Of a stretch of 64,000 bases of DNA, positions 16,425 to 24,596 are shown one piece after another. Position 1 is the stretch's first letter. Each line of letters begins with the position of its first letter. Source of the DNA: Mycobacterium colombiense. Its GTDB lineage: Bacteria; Actinomycetota; Actinomycetes; Mycobacteriales; Mycobacteriaceae. The position numbers and the translations under genes are program-made. The notes beneath the pieces were generated by a model. That model had not been told where the DNA came from. It saw only the letters and a list, made by a program, of their open reading frames with translations, and searched no databases. The DNA lies in contig NZ_MBEI01000083.1 in assembly GCF_001953985.1 (NCBI RefSeq), positions 29,826 to 93,825 on the forward strand. The letters are read 5' to 3'.

Positions 16425-17351
16425 ATGGGTTGGTACATCGCACGCAGGATCGCCGTCATGGTGCCCGTCTTCCTGGGCGCCACCCTGCTGATCTACGGCA
16501 TGGTCTTCCTGCTGCCCGGCGACCCGCTGGCCGCGATCGCCGGCGATCGCCCGCTGACGCCGGCCGTGGCCACCGCGCTGCGCGCTCGCTATCACCTCGA
16601 CGATCCGTTCATCGTGCAGTACCTGCGCTACCTGGGCGGCGTTGTGCACGGCGACCTGGGCCGCGCCTATTCCGGATTGCCGGTCAGTGCCGTTCTCGCA
16701 CATGCGTTTCCGGTCACGCTCCGGCTCGCCTTGATCGCCTTGGTCGTCGAGGCGGTGTTGGGCGTCGGGTTCGGCGTGATCTCCGGGCTGCGCCAGGGGG
16801 GACTCTTCGATGCCACGGTGCTGATCGCCGGACTGATCATCATCGCAATCCCGATCTTCGTGCTGGGCTTCCTGGCCCAATTCCTGTTCGGGGTCAAGCT
16901 GGGCATTGCGCCGGTCACCGTCGGCGAACGGGCGAGCTTCGCGCGCCTGCTGCTCCCCGGAATCGTCTTGGGCTCAGTCTCATTCGCATACATCGTCCGG
17001 TTGACCCGATCGGCGGTGGCCGCCAATGCGCACGCCGACTATGTCCGCACCGCCACCGCCAAGGGCCTGTCGCGGCCCCGGGTGGTGACCGTGCACATCC
17101 TGCGCAACTCGCTGATCCCGGTCGTGACGTTCCTGGGCGCCGACCTGGGGGCGCTGATGGGCGGGGCCATCGTGACCGAAGGCATTTTCAACATCCACGG
17201 CGTGGGCGGCGTGCTCTATCAGGCCGTCACCCGGCAAGAGGCGCCCACGGTGGTCTCCATCGTGACGGTGCTGGTGCTGATCTACCTGATCACCAACCTG
17301 ATGGTGGACCTGCTCTACGCCGCGCTGGACCCGAGGATCCGCTATGGCTGA
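16425..17351 (+). CDS. dppB: Dipeptide ABC transporter permease
   Basis: A 308-residue permease with six predicted membrane segments, starting MGWYIARRIAVMVPVFLGAT. The EAA-like coupling loop near the C-terminus includes YVRTATAKGLSRPRVVTVHI, which contacts the ATPase. A GTG six bases upstream overlaps the dppA stop and is a possible alternative start. I used the ATG, which matches the H37Rv length. It overlaps dppC by eight bases. Confidence 0.95.
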   Translation: MGWYIARRIAVMVPVFLGATLLIYGMVFLLPGDPLAAIAGDRPLTPAVATALRARYHLDDPFIVQYLRYLGGVVHGDLGRAYSGLPVSAVLAHAFPVTLRLALIALVVEAVLGVGFGVISGLRQGGLFDATVLIAGLIIIAIPIFVLGFLAQFLFGVKLGIAPVTVGERASFARLLLPGIVLGSVSFAYIVRLTRSAVAANAHADYVRTATAKGLSRPRVVTVHILRNSLIPVVTFLGADLGALMGGAIVTEGIFNIHGVGGVLYQAVTRQEAPTVVSIVTVLVLIYLITNLMVDLLYAALDPRIRYG

Positions 17352-18207
17352 GCACTCCGGCTTCTGGGGTGAAACCTGGCGAAAGCTGCACCGCCGCCCG
17401 AAGTTCGTCATCGCCGCCACGCTGATCCTCCTCATTCTTCTCGTCGCACTGTTTCCCGCGTGGTTCACCAACGCCGACCCGGGCTATGCCGATCCGGCCC
17501 AAAGCCTGCGCAGCCCGTCGGCGGCGCACTGGTTCGGCACGGATCTACAGGGGCACGACATCTACGCGCGCACCATCTACGGGGCCCGGGCGTCGGTGAC
17601 GGTCGGGTTGGGCGCCACGCTGCTGGTGTTCGTCGTCGGCGGGGTGTTGGGCGCATTCGCCGGCTTCTACGGGGGATGGCTCGACGCCGTCATCTCCCGC
17701 GTCACCGACATCTTCTTCGGGCTGCCGCTTCTGCTGGCCGCGATCGTGCTCATGCAGGTTCTGCACCATCGCACGGTGTGGACGGTGATCGCCATCCTCG
17801 CCCTGTTCGGCTGGCCGCAGATAGCCAGGATCGCTCGCGGCGCGGTGCTGGAGGTGCGCGGCAGCGACTATGTGCTCGCTGCTAAAGCGCTGGGGATGAG
17901 CAGGTTTCAAACGCTGCTCCGGCACGCCCTACCCAACGCGGTGGGGCCGGTGATCGCGATGTCCACGATCGCACTCGGTGCGTTCATCGTCACCGAGGCC
18001 ACGCTGTCCTACCTCGGCGTCGGCCTGCCGAGTTCGGTGGTGTCCTGGGGCGGCGACATCAACCTCGCCCAGACGCGGCTGCGGGCCGGATCGCCGATCC
18101 TGTTCTATCCCGCCGGCGCGCTGGCGATGACGGTGCTCGCGTTCATGATGATGGGCGACGCGCTGCGCGACGCCCTGGATCCGGCCTCGCGGGTCAGGCG
18201 CGCATGA
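17344..18207 (+). CDS. dppC: Dipeptide ABC transporter permease
   Basis: A 287-residue binding-protein-dependent permease. A single N-terminal membrane segment (KFVIAATLILLILLVALFPA) precedes the OppC-type signature SAAHWFGTDLQGHDIYARTI. The core membrane domain follows, with the EAA loop VLAAKALGMSRFQTLLRHAL. The ATG overlaps dppB by eight bases. The stop overlaps the dppD start (ATGA), giving tight translational coupling. Confidence 0.95.
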   Translation: MAEHSGFWGETWRKLHRRPKFVIAATLILLILLVALFPAWFTNADPGYADPAQSLRSPSAAHWFGTDLQGHDIYARTIYGARASVTVGLGATLLVFVVGGVLGAFAGFYGGWLDAVISRVTDIFFGLPLLLAAIVLMQVLHHRTVWTVIAILALFGWPQIARIARGAVLEVRGSDYVLAAKALGMSRFQTLLRHALPNAVGPVIAMSTIALGAFIVTEATLSYLGVGLPSSVVSWGGDINLAQTRLRAGSPILFYPAGALAMTVLAFMMMGDALRDALDPASRVRRA

Positions 18208-19823
18208 ATACCGGGGCAGCGCCGCTGTTGGCGGTCGAGGGCCTGGAAGTCCGGTTCGGCGACCACGCCACCGCGGTGGCCGGAGTGGATCTGCGCGTTG
18301 AACGCGGCCAGACCGTCGCCGTGGTCGGCGAGTCGGGATCCGGGAAGTCCACCACGGCCGCAGCGATCCTCGGGCTGCTGCCCCCGGGAGGGCGAATCAC
18401 GGCTGGCCGCATTATGTTTGACGGGATCGACATCACGTCGGCGGATCGTCGGCTGCTGCGCTCGATCAGGGGGCGTCGCATCGGGTACGTGCCTCAAGAC
18501 CCGATGGCCAACCTCAACCCCGTGTGGAAGGTCGGCTTTCAGATACGAGAAGCGTTGCGGGCGAACACCGATGGCCGTCAGGCGCGGCGGCGGGCGGTGG
18601 AACTGCTCGCCCAGGCCGGCATGCCGGATCCGGCGAAGCAGGCGGGCAAGTACCCGCACCAATTATCGGGCGGCATGTGCCAGCGCGCGCTGATCGCGAT
18701 CGGGTTGGCGGGGCGTCCACAGCTGCTGATCGCCGACGAGCCGACGTCCGCGCTCGACGTTACGGTGCAGCGGCAGGTCCTCGACCATCTGCAGCGACTC
18801 ACCGACGAGCTGGACACCGCGCTGCTGCTGATCACGCATGATCTGGCGCTGGCCGCCGAACGGGCGGAACGCGTCGTCGTCGTCCACCGCGGCGTCGTCG
18901 TGGAAACCGGTGCCGCACAGGCCATTCTGCGGGAACCCCAACACGAGTACACCCAGCGGTTGGTGGCCGCGGCTCCGTCGCTGACGCGCGCGAGCCGGCC
19001 GACGCCCACCCCAACCGACGACATCCTCGTCGCCTGCGAGCTCACCAAGGTCTACCGGGACTCACACGGTGCACCGTGGCGGCGCGGCGAGTTTCGCGCG
19101 GTCGACGCGGTGTCGTTCCGGCTGCAGCGGGCGCGCACCCTGGCCATCGTCGGGGAATCCGGCTCGGGAAAGTCGACGGTGGCCCGCATGGCGCTCGGCC
19201 TGCTCCAACCCACGTCCGGCACAGTCGTTTTCGACGGCACGCGGATCTCCGACGCGGCGGACCGGAACACGATGATGGCCTTTCGACGGCGCGTGCAACC
19301 GGTCTTCCAGAACCCGTACAGCAGCCTGGACCCCATGTACTCGGTGTTTCGCGCCATCGAGGAACCGCTGCGCATCCACCGCGTGGGCGACCGCAGGCAC
19401 CGCGAGAAAACGGTGCGCGAGCTCGTCGACCAGGTGGCGCTGCCGTCGTCGGTGCTGAGCAGGTTGCCGCGCGAGCTCTCGGGCGGCCAACGTCAGCGGG
19501 TCGCGATCGCGCGGGCCTTGGCGCTGCGGCCCGAGGTGCTGGTCTGCGACGAGGCGGTGTCGGCGCTCGACGTGCTGGTGCAGGCGCAGATCCTCGATTT
19601 GCTGGCTGAGCTGCAGGCCGAACTGGGCCTGGCCTACCTGTTCATCAGCCACGACCTGGCGGTGATCCGGCAGATCGCCGACGACGTCCTGGTGATGCGG
19701 GCGGGCCGCGTCGTGGAGCACGCGCGCACCGACGAGCTGTTCACCGACCCCAAGCACGACTACACCCGGCAGTTGCTGGACGCCATCCCGCATGCGCCGA
19801 AATCCGACGGGGATAGGTTGTGA
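18204..19823 (+). CDS. dppD: Dipeptide ABC transporter, fused double ATPase
   Basis: A 539-residue protein with two complete ABC domains in one chain, doing the job of separate DppD and DppF subunits. Domain 1 has Walker A GESGSGKSTTAAAI, signature LSGGMCQRALIAIG and Walker B LLIADEPTSALD. Domain 2 has Walker A GESGSGKSTVARMA, signature LSGGQRQRVAIARA and Walker B VLVCDEAVSALD. In domain 2 the usual Pro-Thr after the Walker B Glu is Ala-Val, a tolerated variation. The start is ATG at 18204, overlapping dppC. Confidence 0.95.
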   Translation: MNTGAAPLLAVEGLEVRFGDHATAVAGVDLRVERGQTVAVVGESGSGKSTTAAAILGLLPPGGRITAGRIMFDGIDITSADRRLLRSIRGRRIGYVPQDPMANLNPVWKVGFQIREALRANTDGRQARRRAVELLAQAGMPDPAKQAGKYPHQLSGGMCQRALIAIGLAGRPQLLIADEPTSALDVTVQRQVLDHLQRLTDELDTALLLITHDLALAAERAERVVVVHRGVVVETGAAQAILREPQHEYTQRLVAAAPSLTRASRPTPTPTDDILVACELTKVYRDSHGAPWRRGEFRAVDAVSFRLQRARTLAIVGESGSGKSTVARMALGLLQPTSGTVVFDGTRISDAADRNTMMAFRRRVQPVFQNPYSSLDPMYSVFRAIEEPLRIHRVGDRRHREKTVRELVDQVALPSSVLSRLPRELSGGQRQRVAIARALALRPEVLVCDEAVSALDVLVQAQILDLLAELQAELGLAYLFISHDLAVIRQIADDVLVMRAGRVVEHARTDELFTDPKHDYTRQLLDAIPHAPKSDGDRL

Positions 19824-19827
19824 GGTT

Positions 19828-20586
19828 GTGACAGCTGATCCGCTGGCCCCCCTGATGGAGCTGCCCGGCGTCGCCGAGGCCAGTGACCGCGCCCGCGAGG
19901 CGCTGGGTCGTGCCCACCGCCACCGCGCCAACCTGCGGGGCTGGCCCGTGACCGCCGCCGAGGCGGGGCTGCGGGCGGCGCGCGCGTCGTCGGTGCTGGA
20001 CGGTGGCCCCGTCCGGCTGGAGGATCTGGCCGACGCCGGGCAGATCAGCGACCCGGTGTTCGCCGGGGCGCTCAGGGTGGCCCAGGCGCTGGAGGGCGGC
20101 GAAGGCCCCGTCGTGGCCATCTGGCGACGGGCGCCGCTGCAGGCACTCGCCCGCCTGCACGTGCTGGCCGCGGCGGAGCAGGTCGACGACGAGCGGTTGG
20201 GCCGCCCGCGTGCCGATGCCGGCGTCGGCCCGCGACTGGAGTTGTTGGCGGACTTGGTGAACGGACGCACCCGGGTGCCGGCGCCGGTGCTCGCCGCCGT
20301 CGCCCACGGCGAACTGCTGACGCTGAAACCGTTCGGCAGCTCCGACGGTGTGGTGGCTCGCGCGGTGTCCAGATTGGTGACCATCGCCAGCGGGCTGGAC
20401 CCGCACGGCTTGGGTGTGCCCGAGGTCAGCTGGATGCGCCAGCCCGCCGCGTATCGCGATGCCGCGCAGGGATTCGCCGACGGCACACCGCAGGGCGTGG
20501 GGGCCTGGCTGGTGCTGTGTTGCCGGGCGATGAAAGCCGGTGCGCAAGAGGCCGTGTCGATTGCCGACTCGATGTCGAACCGATAG
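19828..20586 (+). CDS. Degenerate Fic-like protein, Rv3662c type
   Basis: A 252-residue cytoplasmic protein starting at GTG 19828, four bases after dppD, so it is probably the last gene of the dpp operon. It matches the H37Rv neighbour, which is often labelled only as hypothetical or oxidoreductase. I see two traces of the Fic fold. S54-S55-V56-L57-D58-G59 resembles the class II inhibitory helix [S/T]xxxE[G/N]. K167-PFGSSDGVVA-R178 aligns with the catalytic loop HxFx[D/E]GNGRxxR, but the catalytic His is Lys and the GNGR core is lost. The following YRDAAQGFADGTPQGVGAWL also fits the Fic C-terminal helices. AMPylation activity is therefore not expected. The assignment is my inference. Confidence 0.75.
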   Translation: MTADPLAPLMELPGVAEASDRAREALGRAHRHRANLRGWPVTAAEAGLRAARASSVLDGGPVRLEDLADAGQISDPVFAGALRVAQALEGGEGPVVAIWRRAPLQALARLHVLAAAEQVDDERLGRPRADAGVGPRLELLADLVNGRTRVPAPVLAAVAHGELLTLKPFGSSDGVVARAVSRLVTIASGLDPHGLGVPEVSWMRQPAAYRDAAQGFADGTPQGVGAWLVLCCRAMKAGAQEAVSIADSMSNR

Positions 20587-20621
20587 CTGAAGCGGTCATC
20601 GAAGGCGGGGAAACTTCACCG

Positions 20622-20927
20622 CAAAAAGGTAGAGCGGGCGACGTTCCGAATATTCGGTCCGCCGCCCGCTAGCACGGGGCTCGGTTACCAAGCGTGCATC
20701 TCGGGGCTGCGTGGGTTGGCCTCGGCGATCTCACGACGCTTACGGTTGCAACCCCACCCAAAGGGTCGTCGATACCTTCGGCATTTTCGCAATTTCGCAG
20801 GCCCGCAACACTTCTGCCATCTTCGCGGCTATGACTCCGCGTGGGTGCCGAGCACCGTGCTGGGCGCCCGGGTCGGGAGACCGAACCTTCTCTTCCGGAT
20901 CGACCTAGGCCTCACCGGGCTTCCGTG
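20622..20927 (-). ncRNA. ms1: Ms1-type RNA (M. tuberculosis MTS2823/ncRv13661 position)
   Basis: A roughly 305-base non-coding RNA transcribed leftward, downstream of the HAD phosphatase gene and antiparallel to the Fic-like gene. This is the position of the abundant MTS2823/Ms1 RNA, which binds core RNA polymerase in mycobacteria in the manner of 6S RNA. Evidence: a 450-base gap without a credible gene, a hairpin followed by a U tract at the 3' end (20623-20670) and a possible promoter giving the known length of about 300 nt. The exact 5' end is uncertain; an upstream start near 20965 is possible. No alignment to the published RNA was made. Confidence 0.72.
20623..20670 (-). terminator. Intrinsic terminator of the Ms1-type RNA
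   Basis: Read on the minus strand, AGCGGGCG (20670-20663) pairs with CGCCCGCT (20640-20633). Inside the stem lies the palindrome CCGAATATTCGG. The stem is followed by CTACCTTTTTG, so the U-tract occupies 20627-20623. A hairpin with a true U-tract is uncommon in this genome and indicates a strongly terminated short transcript. Confidence 0.75.
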
Positions 20928-20933
20928 GTTTCC

Positions 20934-20962
20934 TTTGTACTACTAGACCCCTAGCTCAGCAA
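20934..20962 (-). promoter_or_regulatory. Candidate promoter of the Ms1-type RNA
   Basis: On the minus strand TTGCTG (20962-20957) and TACAAA (20939-20934) are separated by 17 bases. A start about 7 bases downstream, near 20927, would give a transcript of about 305 nt. A competing extended -10, TGCTATTCG, lies near 20980-20973 and would give about 340 nt. Confidence 0.4.
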
Positions 20963-21036
20963 GGCCCAATTGCGAATAGCAACGAATCCGTTTTGGATTG
21001 CGCGTTTAACGGGTTTGCTGTCGCGCGCCGCCGGGC

Positions 21037-21894
21037 TCAGAACGCGTAGCGGCGCAACAACGAATAGGTGACCGCGCCGGCGGCCAGGGCGCTGATGCCC
21101 ACCGCGGCCGTCGTGGCGATCGCGGCGCCGGAGGGCGCCGGGATGCGGTCACGCAGAGACACCGGACGGGAGAACGACATCACGGGCCAACCGCGTTCGA
21201 CGGCCTCCCTGCGCAATCCGCGGTCGGGATTGACCACGCTGGGGTGGCCGACCGACTCGAGCATCGGCAGATCGGTGATCGAGTCGGAGTAGGCGTAGCA
21301 GTGTTCCAGCGGGTAGCCCTCGCGCGCGGCCAGCTCGCGGATCGCCTGCACCTTGCCCTCGCCATAGCAATAGAACGCGATCTCGCCGGTGTACCGACCG
21401 CCGTCGACGACCATCCGGGTCGCCATCGCGTGGGTGGCGCCGAGGGCCCGGGCGATGGGGGCGACGATCTCCTCGCCGGAGGCCGACACCACTACGACGT
21501 CACGCCCGCACAGCTTGTGTGCCGCGATCAGGTCGGCGGCTTCGGCGAACACCAGCGGAGTGACGATGTCGTGCAGCGTCTCGTTGACGATCGACTTGAC
21601 CTGTTCGACGTCCCAGCCGGTGCACATATTGGTCATGTGGGCGCGCATCCGATCCATCTGGTCATGATCAGCACCGGACAGCAGATAGATGAACTGCGCG
21701 TAGCTCGACTTGAGCACGGCGCGGCGGTTGAGCAGGCCCTGGTTGAAAAACGGTTTGCTGAACGCCAGGGTGCTGGACTTGGCGATGATCGTCTTGTCCA
21801 GGTCGAAGAAGGCTGCCGTTCGGGCGTGGGGAGCGGTGCTCGCCGCTGATTGCTCCGGGGCTGACTGCTCCGCGGTCGGGTCGAAGACGGTCAC
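21037..21894 (-). CDS. HAD-superfamily IB phosphatase, Rv3661 type
   Basis: A 285-residue HAD hydrolase of the SerB-like IB subfamily. Motif I is AAFFDLDKTIIAKSS (DxDxT), motif II is VVVSASGEE and motif III is YAYSDSITDLPML. A C-terminal hydrophobic helix (AAIATTAAVGISALAAGAVT) probably anchors it to the membrane. The GTG at 21894 gives MTVFDPTAEQ and the H37Rv length. The frame is open to an ATG at 21939, which is less likely. It is a phosphatase by family, with no substrate evident. It sits between two small-RNA genes. Confidence 0.88.
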   Translation of the reverse strand: MTVFDPTAEQSAPEQSAASTAPHARTAAFFDLDKTIIAKSSTLAFSKPFFNQGLLNRRAVLKSSYAQFIYLLSGADHDQMDRMRAHMTNMCTGWDVEQVKSIVNETLHDIVTPLVFAEAADLIAAHKLCGRDVVVVSASGEEIVAPIARALGATHAMATRMVVDGGRYTGEIAFYCYGEGKVQAIRELAAREGYPLEHCYAYSDSITDLPMLESVGHPSVVNPDRGLRREAVERGWPVMSFSRPVSLRDRIPAPSGAAIATTAAVGISALAAGAVTYSLLRRYAF

Positions 21895-22021
21895 CGACCC
21901 AGCATAGGTCGAGGGTCCCGCGACGCCGCGATCCCGCACCGGAAATGGCCGCTCAGGGGGTTCGGGTGGCGGACGGAGCAGTGTTTACGCGGCTCAAGCT
22001 GTTTTTTCAGAAAATGATCTC

Positions 22022-22052
22022 TTGCGTTACTCCGGCTTGTCATGTGTATAGT
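22022..22052 (+). promoter_or_regulatory. Promoter of the 6C-type RNA
   Basis: TTGCGT (22022-22027) and TATAGT (22047-22052) are 19 bases apart. The -10 element is near consensus for the mycobacterial housekeeping sigma factor and predicts a start near 22059, directly before the first hairpin of the small RNA. Confidence 0.6.
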
Positions 22053-22058
22053 AAGCAT

Positions 22059-22156
22059 TACTCGGCCTGAGCCGAGGGTGCATCAGCCCGACCCCCCGGG
22101 GCTGATGCACGACGACCCTCGCCTCCTCCCCCCCTGGCGGGGGTCGTCCCTTTTCT
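22059..22156 (+). ncRNA. 6C-type small RNA (M. tuberculosis B11 position)
   Basis: An approximately 98-nt RNA between the divergent HAD phosphatase and ssd genes, on the ssd strand, where B11/6C RNA lies in M. tuberculosis. It folds as three hairpins. CTCGGC-CTGA-GCCGAG is at 22061-22076. A 12-bp stem GTGCATCAGCCC/GGGCTGATGCAC at 22078-22110 exposes a run of six C. GACGACCC/GGGTCGTC at 22111-22148 exposes seven C. The C-rich loops on two stems define the 6C family. Published work links 6C RNA to growth, replication and secretion genes, pairing through these C-runs to G-rich targets. Confidence 0.88.
22111..22156 (+). terminator. Intrinsic terminator of the 6C-type RNA
   Basis: The third hairpin (GACGACCC at 22111-22118 with GGGTCGTC at 22141-22148) is followed by CCTTTTCT, with T residues at 22151-22154. 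In an alternative pairing, CGAGGGT at 22074-22080 can pair with ACCCTCG at 22115-22121, which would disrupt the terminator stem. Confidence 0.7.
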
Positions 22157-22332
22157 ACGGTCAGTTTTTCTCGCTGCACGGCGCCGGGCTCCGCTCTGGG
22201 TGCGTTGCGGGAAAGTGTGTCCGTCGTCGCTGGCGGCGTGCCCCGCGACGCGTTTGTGCACACTCGCGTCTCTATCCACAAATCCGCGTTTGGGACTGTC
22301 GTGCCAAGGCCGCGGCCGCGCACAGTGGTCGG

Positions 22333-23436
22333 GTGGCTAGCAGCTCCGGAGTTGACGCGACGGGTTCCGCGGGTGTGTTGGCGATGCTGGCGGAGCCCGA
22401 CATGCGCGCCGAGTTGGACCGGGTGGCGGCCGCCGCCGGTGTCCGAGTGGTGCATGCCGGTGGCGGTTCTCCGGTCAGCCGCAAGAGTTGGGCGGCGGCC
22501 GCGGCCGTCGTGCTGGACGCGCGGGCGGCGGCGCGCTGCGGGCGATCGGCGCTGCCGCGACGCGATCACGTGACCGTCCTGACGGTCGCCGAACCGGAGG
22601 CGACGACGTGGGCGGCCGCCGTCGGGGTCGGCGCCGCGCATGTGTTGCGGCTGCCGGCGCAGGAAGCGGATTTGGTCCGCGCACTCGCCGAGGCCGCCGA
22701 ATCGTCGCGCGACGACGGGGCGCGCGGCCACGCGGTCGCCGTCATCGGGGGCTGCGGCGGGGCGGGTGCGTCCCTGCTCGCGGTCGCCCTGGCCCAGGCC
22801 GCCACGGATGCGTTGTTGGTGGACCTCGACCCCTGGGGTGGCGGCCTCGACTTGTTGCTGGGCGGTGAAAGCGCGCCGGGGCTGCGCTGGCCGGATCTGG
22901 CGTTGCAGGGCGGACGGCTGAATTGGTCGGCCGTCCGCGACGCCCTGCCACGACACCGCGGAATCAGCGTGCTGTCCGGCACCCGGCGCGGTTACGAGCT
23001 GGACGCCGGGCCGGTGCACGCCGTCATCGACGCCGGCCGGCGCGGCGCGGTCAGCGTCATCTGCGACCTTCCCCGTCGTCTCACCGACGCGGCGCAGGCC
23101 GCGCTGAGCGCGGCCGATCTGGTCGTCGTCGTCAGCCGCTGTGACGTGCGGGCCTGCGCGGCGACCGGGGCACTGGCGCCGGTCCTGGCGTCCATCAATC
23201 CCAACGTCGGCCTGGTGGTGCGCGGGCCGTCGCCCGCTGGACTGCGGCCGGCCGAGATCGCCGAGATCGCCGGCCTGCCGCCGCTGGCCTCGATCAAAGC
23301 ACAGCCGCAGCTCGCCGAGCAGATCGACCGCGGCGGCCTGCGGATAAGCGGGCGCTCGGCGCTCGCGGTGGCGGCCCGACAAGTGCTCGGCGTGCTCGCG
23401 CCCGCCGGGTCGCGGCGGAACGGCAACGCGGCGTGA
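22333..23436 (+). CDS. ssd: Septum-site-determining-like protein Ssd, Rv3660c type
   Basis: A 367-residue MinD/CpaE-like protein. An N-terminal receiver-like segment is followed by an ATPase-like domain near residue 130 (VAVIGGCGGAGASLLAVALA). There the usual Walker A Lys-Gly-Gly is replaced by GCGGAGAS, so the P-loop is atypical. DLDPWGGGLDLLLG and CDLPRRL correspond to later family motifs. CpaE proteins localise Tad pili, and M. tuberculosis Ssd also affects septation. The stop overlaps the tadA GTG (GTGA). The GTG at 22333 is one start choice. An ATG at 22384 would give exactly the 350-residue H37Rv length. The open frame further upstream only runs across the 6C RNA. Confidence 0.85.
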   Translation: MASSSGVDATGSAGVLAMLAEPDMRAELDRVAAAAGVRVVHAGGGSPVSRKSWAAAAAVVLDARAAARCGRSALPRRDHVTVLTVAEPEATTWAAAVGVGAAHVLRLPAQEADLVRALAEAAESSRDDGARGHAVAVIGGCGGAGASLLAVALAQAATDALLVDLDPWGGGLDLLLGGESAPGLRWPDLALQGGRLNWSAVRDALPRHRGISVLSGTRRGYELDAGPVHAVIDAGRRGAVSVICDLPRRLTDAAQAALSAADLVVVVSRCDVRACAATGALAPVLASINPNVGLVVRGPSPAGLRPAEIAEIAGLPPLASIKAQPQLAEQIDRGGLRISGRSALAVAARQVLGVLAPAGSRRNGNAA

Positions 23437-24596
23437 GCGGTTCGCTGATCGAACGGGTCCGCGAGCGGTTGGCCGGCGAGGCCGGCCCGCTGGGACCGGC
23501 CGTGGTGGCCGCCGCGATCAGGGCCGAGTCCGGCGGGATGCTCGGCGATACCGAGGTGCTGGCCAACCTGCGGGTGCTGCAGACGGAGCTCACCGGTGCA
23601 GGCATCCTTGATCCGCTGCTCGGCGCGGACGGGACGACCGACGTGTTGGTCACCGCACCGGATGCGGTGTGGGTCGACAACGGCACCGGCCTGCGGCGGA
23701 CCGACATCCGCTTCCCCGACGAGGCGGCGGTGCGGCGGTTGGCGCAGCGGCTGGCGCTGGCCGCCGGCCGGCGCCTGGACGACGCGCAGCCCTGGGTCGA
23801 CGGCGAACTGACCGGCATCGGCGCCGGCGGGTTCGCGGTGCGGCTACACGCGGTGCTGCCGCCGGTGGCGCCCGCCGGCACCTGCCTGTCGCTGCGCGTC
23901 CTGCGGCCCGCCAGCCAGGATTTGGCGGCGCTGACCGCCGCCGGCGCGATCGAGCCCGCGGCCGCCGCGCTGGTCACCGACATCATCGGCGCCCGGTTGG
24001 CGTTCCTGGTCAGCGGTGGCACCGGCGCCGGGAAAACGACACTGCTCGCCGCGATGCTAGGCGCCGTGCCGCCGGGCGAACGGATCGTCTGCGTCGAGGA
24101 TGCCGCGGAACTGGCGCCGCCGCACCCGCACCTGGTGAAGCTGGTCGCGCGGTGCGCCAACGTCGAAGGCGTCGGCGAGGTTCCGGTACGCGAACTGGTC
24201 CGGCAGGCGCTGCGCATGCGGCCCGACCGCATCGTGGTCGGCGAAGTCAGGGGCGCCGAAGTCGTGGACCTGCTGGCCGCGCTGAACACCGGCCACGACG
24301 GCGGCGCTGGCACCGTGCACGCCAACAACCCCGGGGAGGTGCCCGCCCGCCTCGAGGCGTTGGGTGCGCTCGGCGGCCTCGACCGGGCCGCGCTGCACAG
24401 CCAACTCGCCGCCGCCGTGCAGGTGCTGCTGCACGTCGAGCGCGACCGCGCCGGCCGGCGGCGGCTCGGCGAAATCGCGGCGCTGCAAAACGATCACGGT
24501 CTGGTACGCGCGGTCACGGTGTGGCATGCGGATCGAGGTATGACGGATGCCGCCCCGCAGCTGCAGCGCCTGGTGCGCAGCCGGATGCCGGCATGA
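23433..24596 (+). CDS. tadA: Tad pilus secretion ATPase TadA/CpaF, Rv3659c type
   Basis: A 387-residue type II/IV secretion ATPase. Walker A is VSGGTGAGKTTLLAAMLG near residue 190 and the Asp box is VCVEDAAELAPPHPH. The His-box region is LRMRPDRIVVGEVRGAEVVD followed by GTVHANNPGEVPARLEAL. It would power assembly of Flp-type pilin from the cytoplasmic face. The GTG start overlaps ssd. The ATG of tadB overlaps its stop, making ssd-tadA-tadB a coupled unit. Confidence 0.93.
   Translation: MSGSLIERVRERLAGEAGPLGPAVVAAAIRAESGGMLGDTEVLANLRVLQTELTGAGILDPLLGADGTTDVLVTAPDAVWVDNGTGLRRTDIRFPDEAAVRRLAQRLALAAGRRLDDAQPWVDGELTGIGAGGFAVRLHAVLPPVAPAGTCLSLRVLRPASQDLAALTAAGAIEPAAAALVTDIIGARLAFLVSGGTGAGKTTLLAAMLGAVPPGERIVCVEDAAELAPPHPHLVKLVARCANVEGVGEVPVRELVRQALRMRPDRIVVGEVRGAEVVDLLAALNTGHDGGAGTVHANNPGEVPARLEALGALGGLDRAALHSQLAAAVQVLLHVERDRAGRRRLGEIAALQNDHGLVRAVTVWHADRGMTDAAPQLQRLVRSRMPA

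Noticed and set aside
20711..20946. Two short open frames in the gap after the Fic-like gene
   Set aside because: They lie inside the Ms1-type RNA on the opposite strand, have no ribosome-binding sites and have unusual composition.
22042..22332. An N-terminal extension of about 97 codons for Ssd
   Set aside because: It runs through the hairpins and terminator of the 6C-type RNA and has no ribosome-binding site. GTG 22333 or ATG 22384 fit the family.
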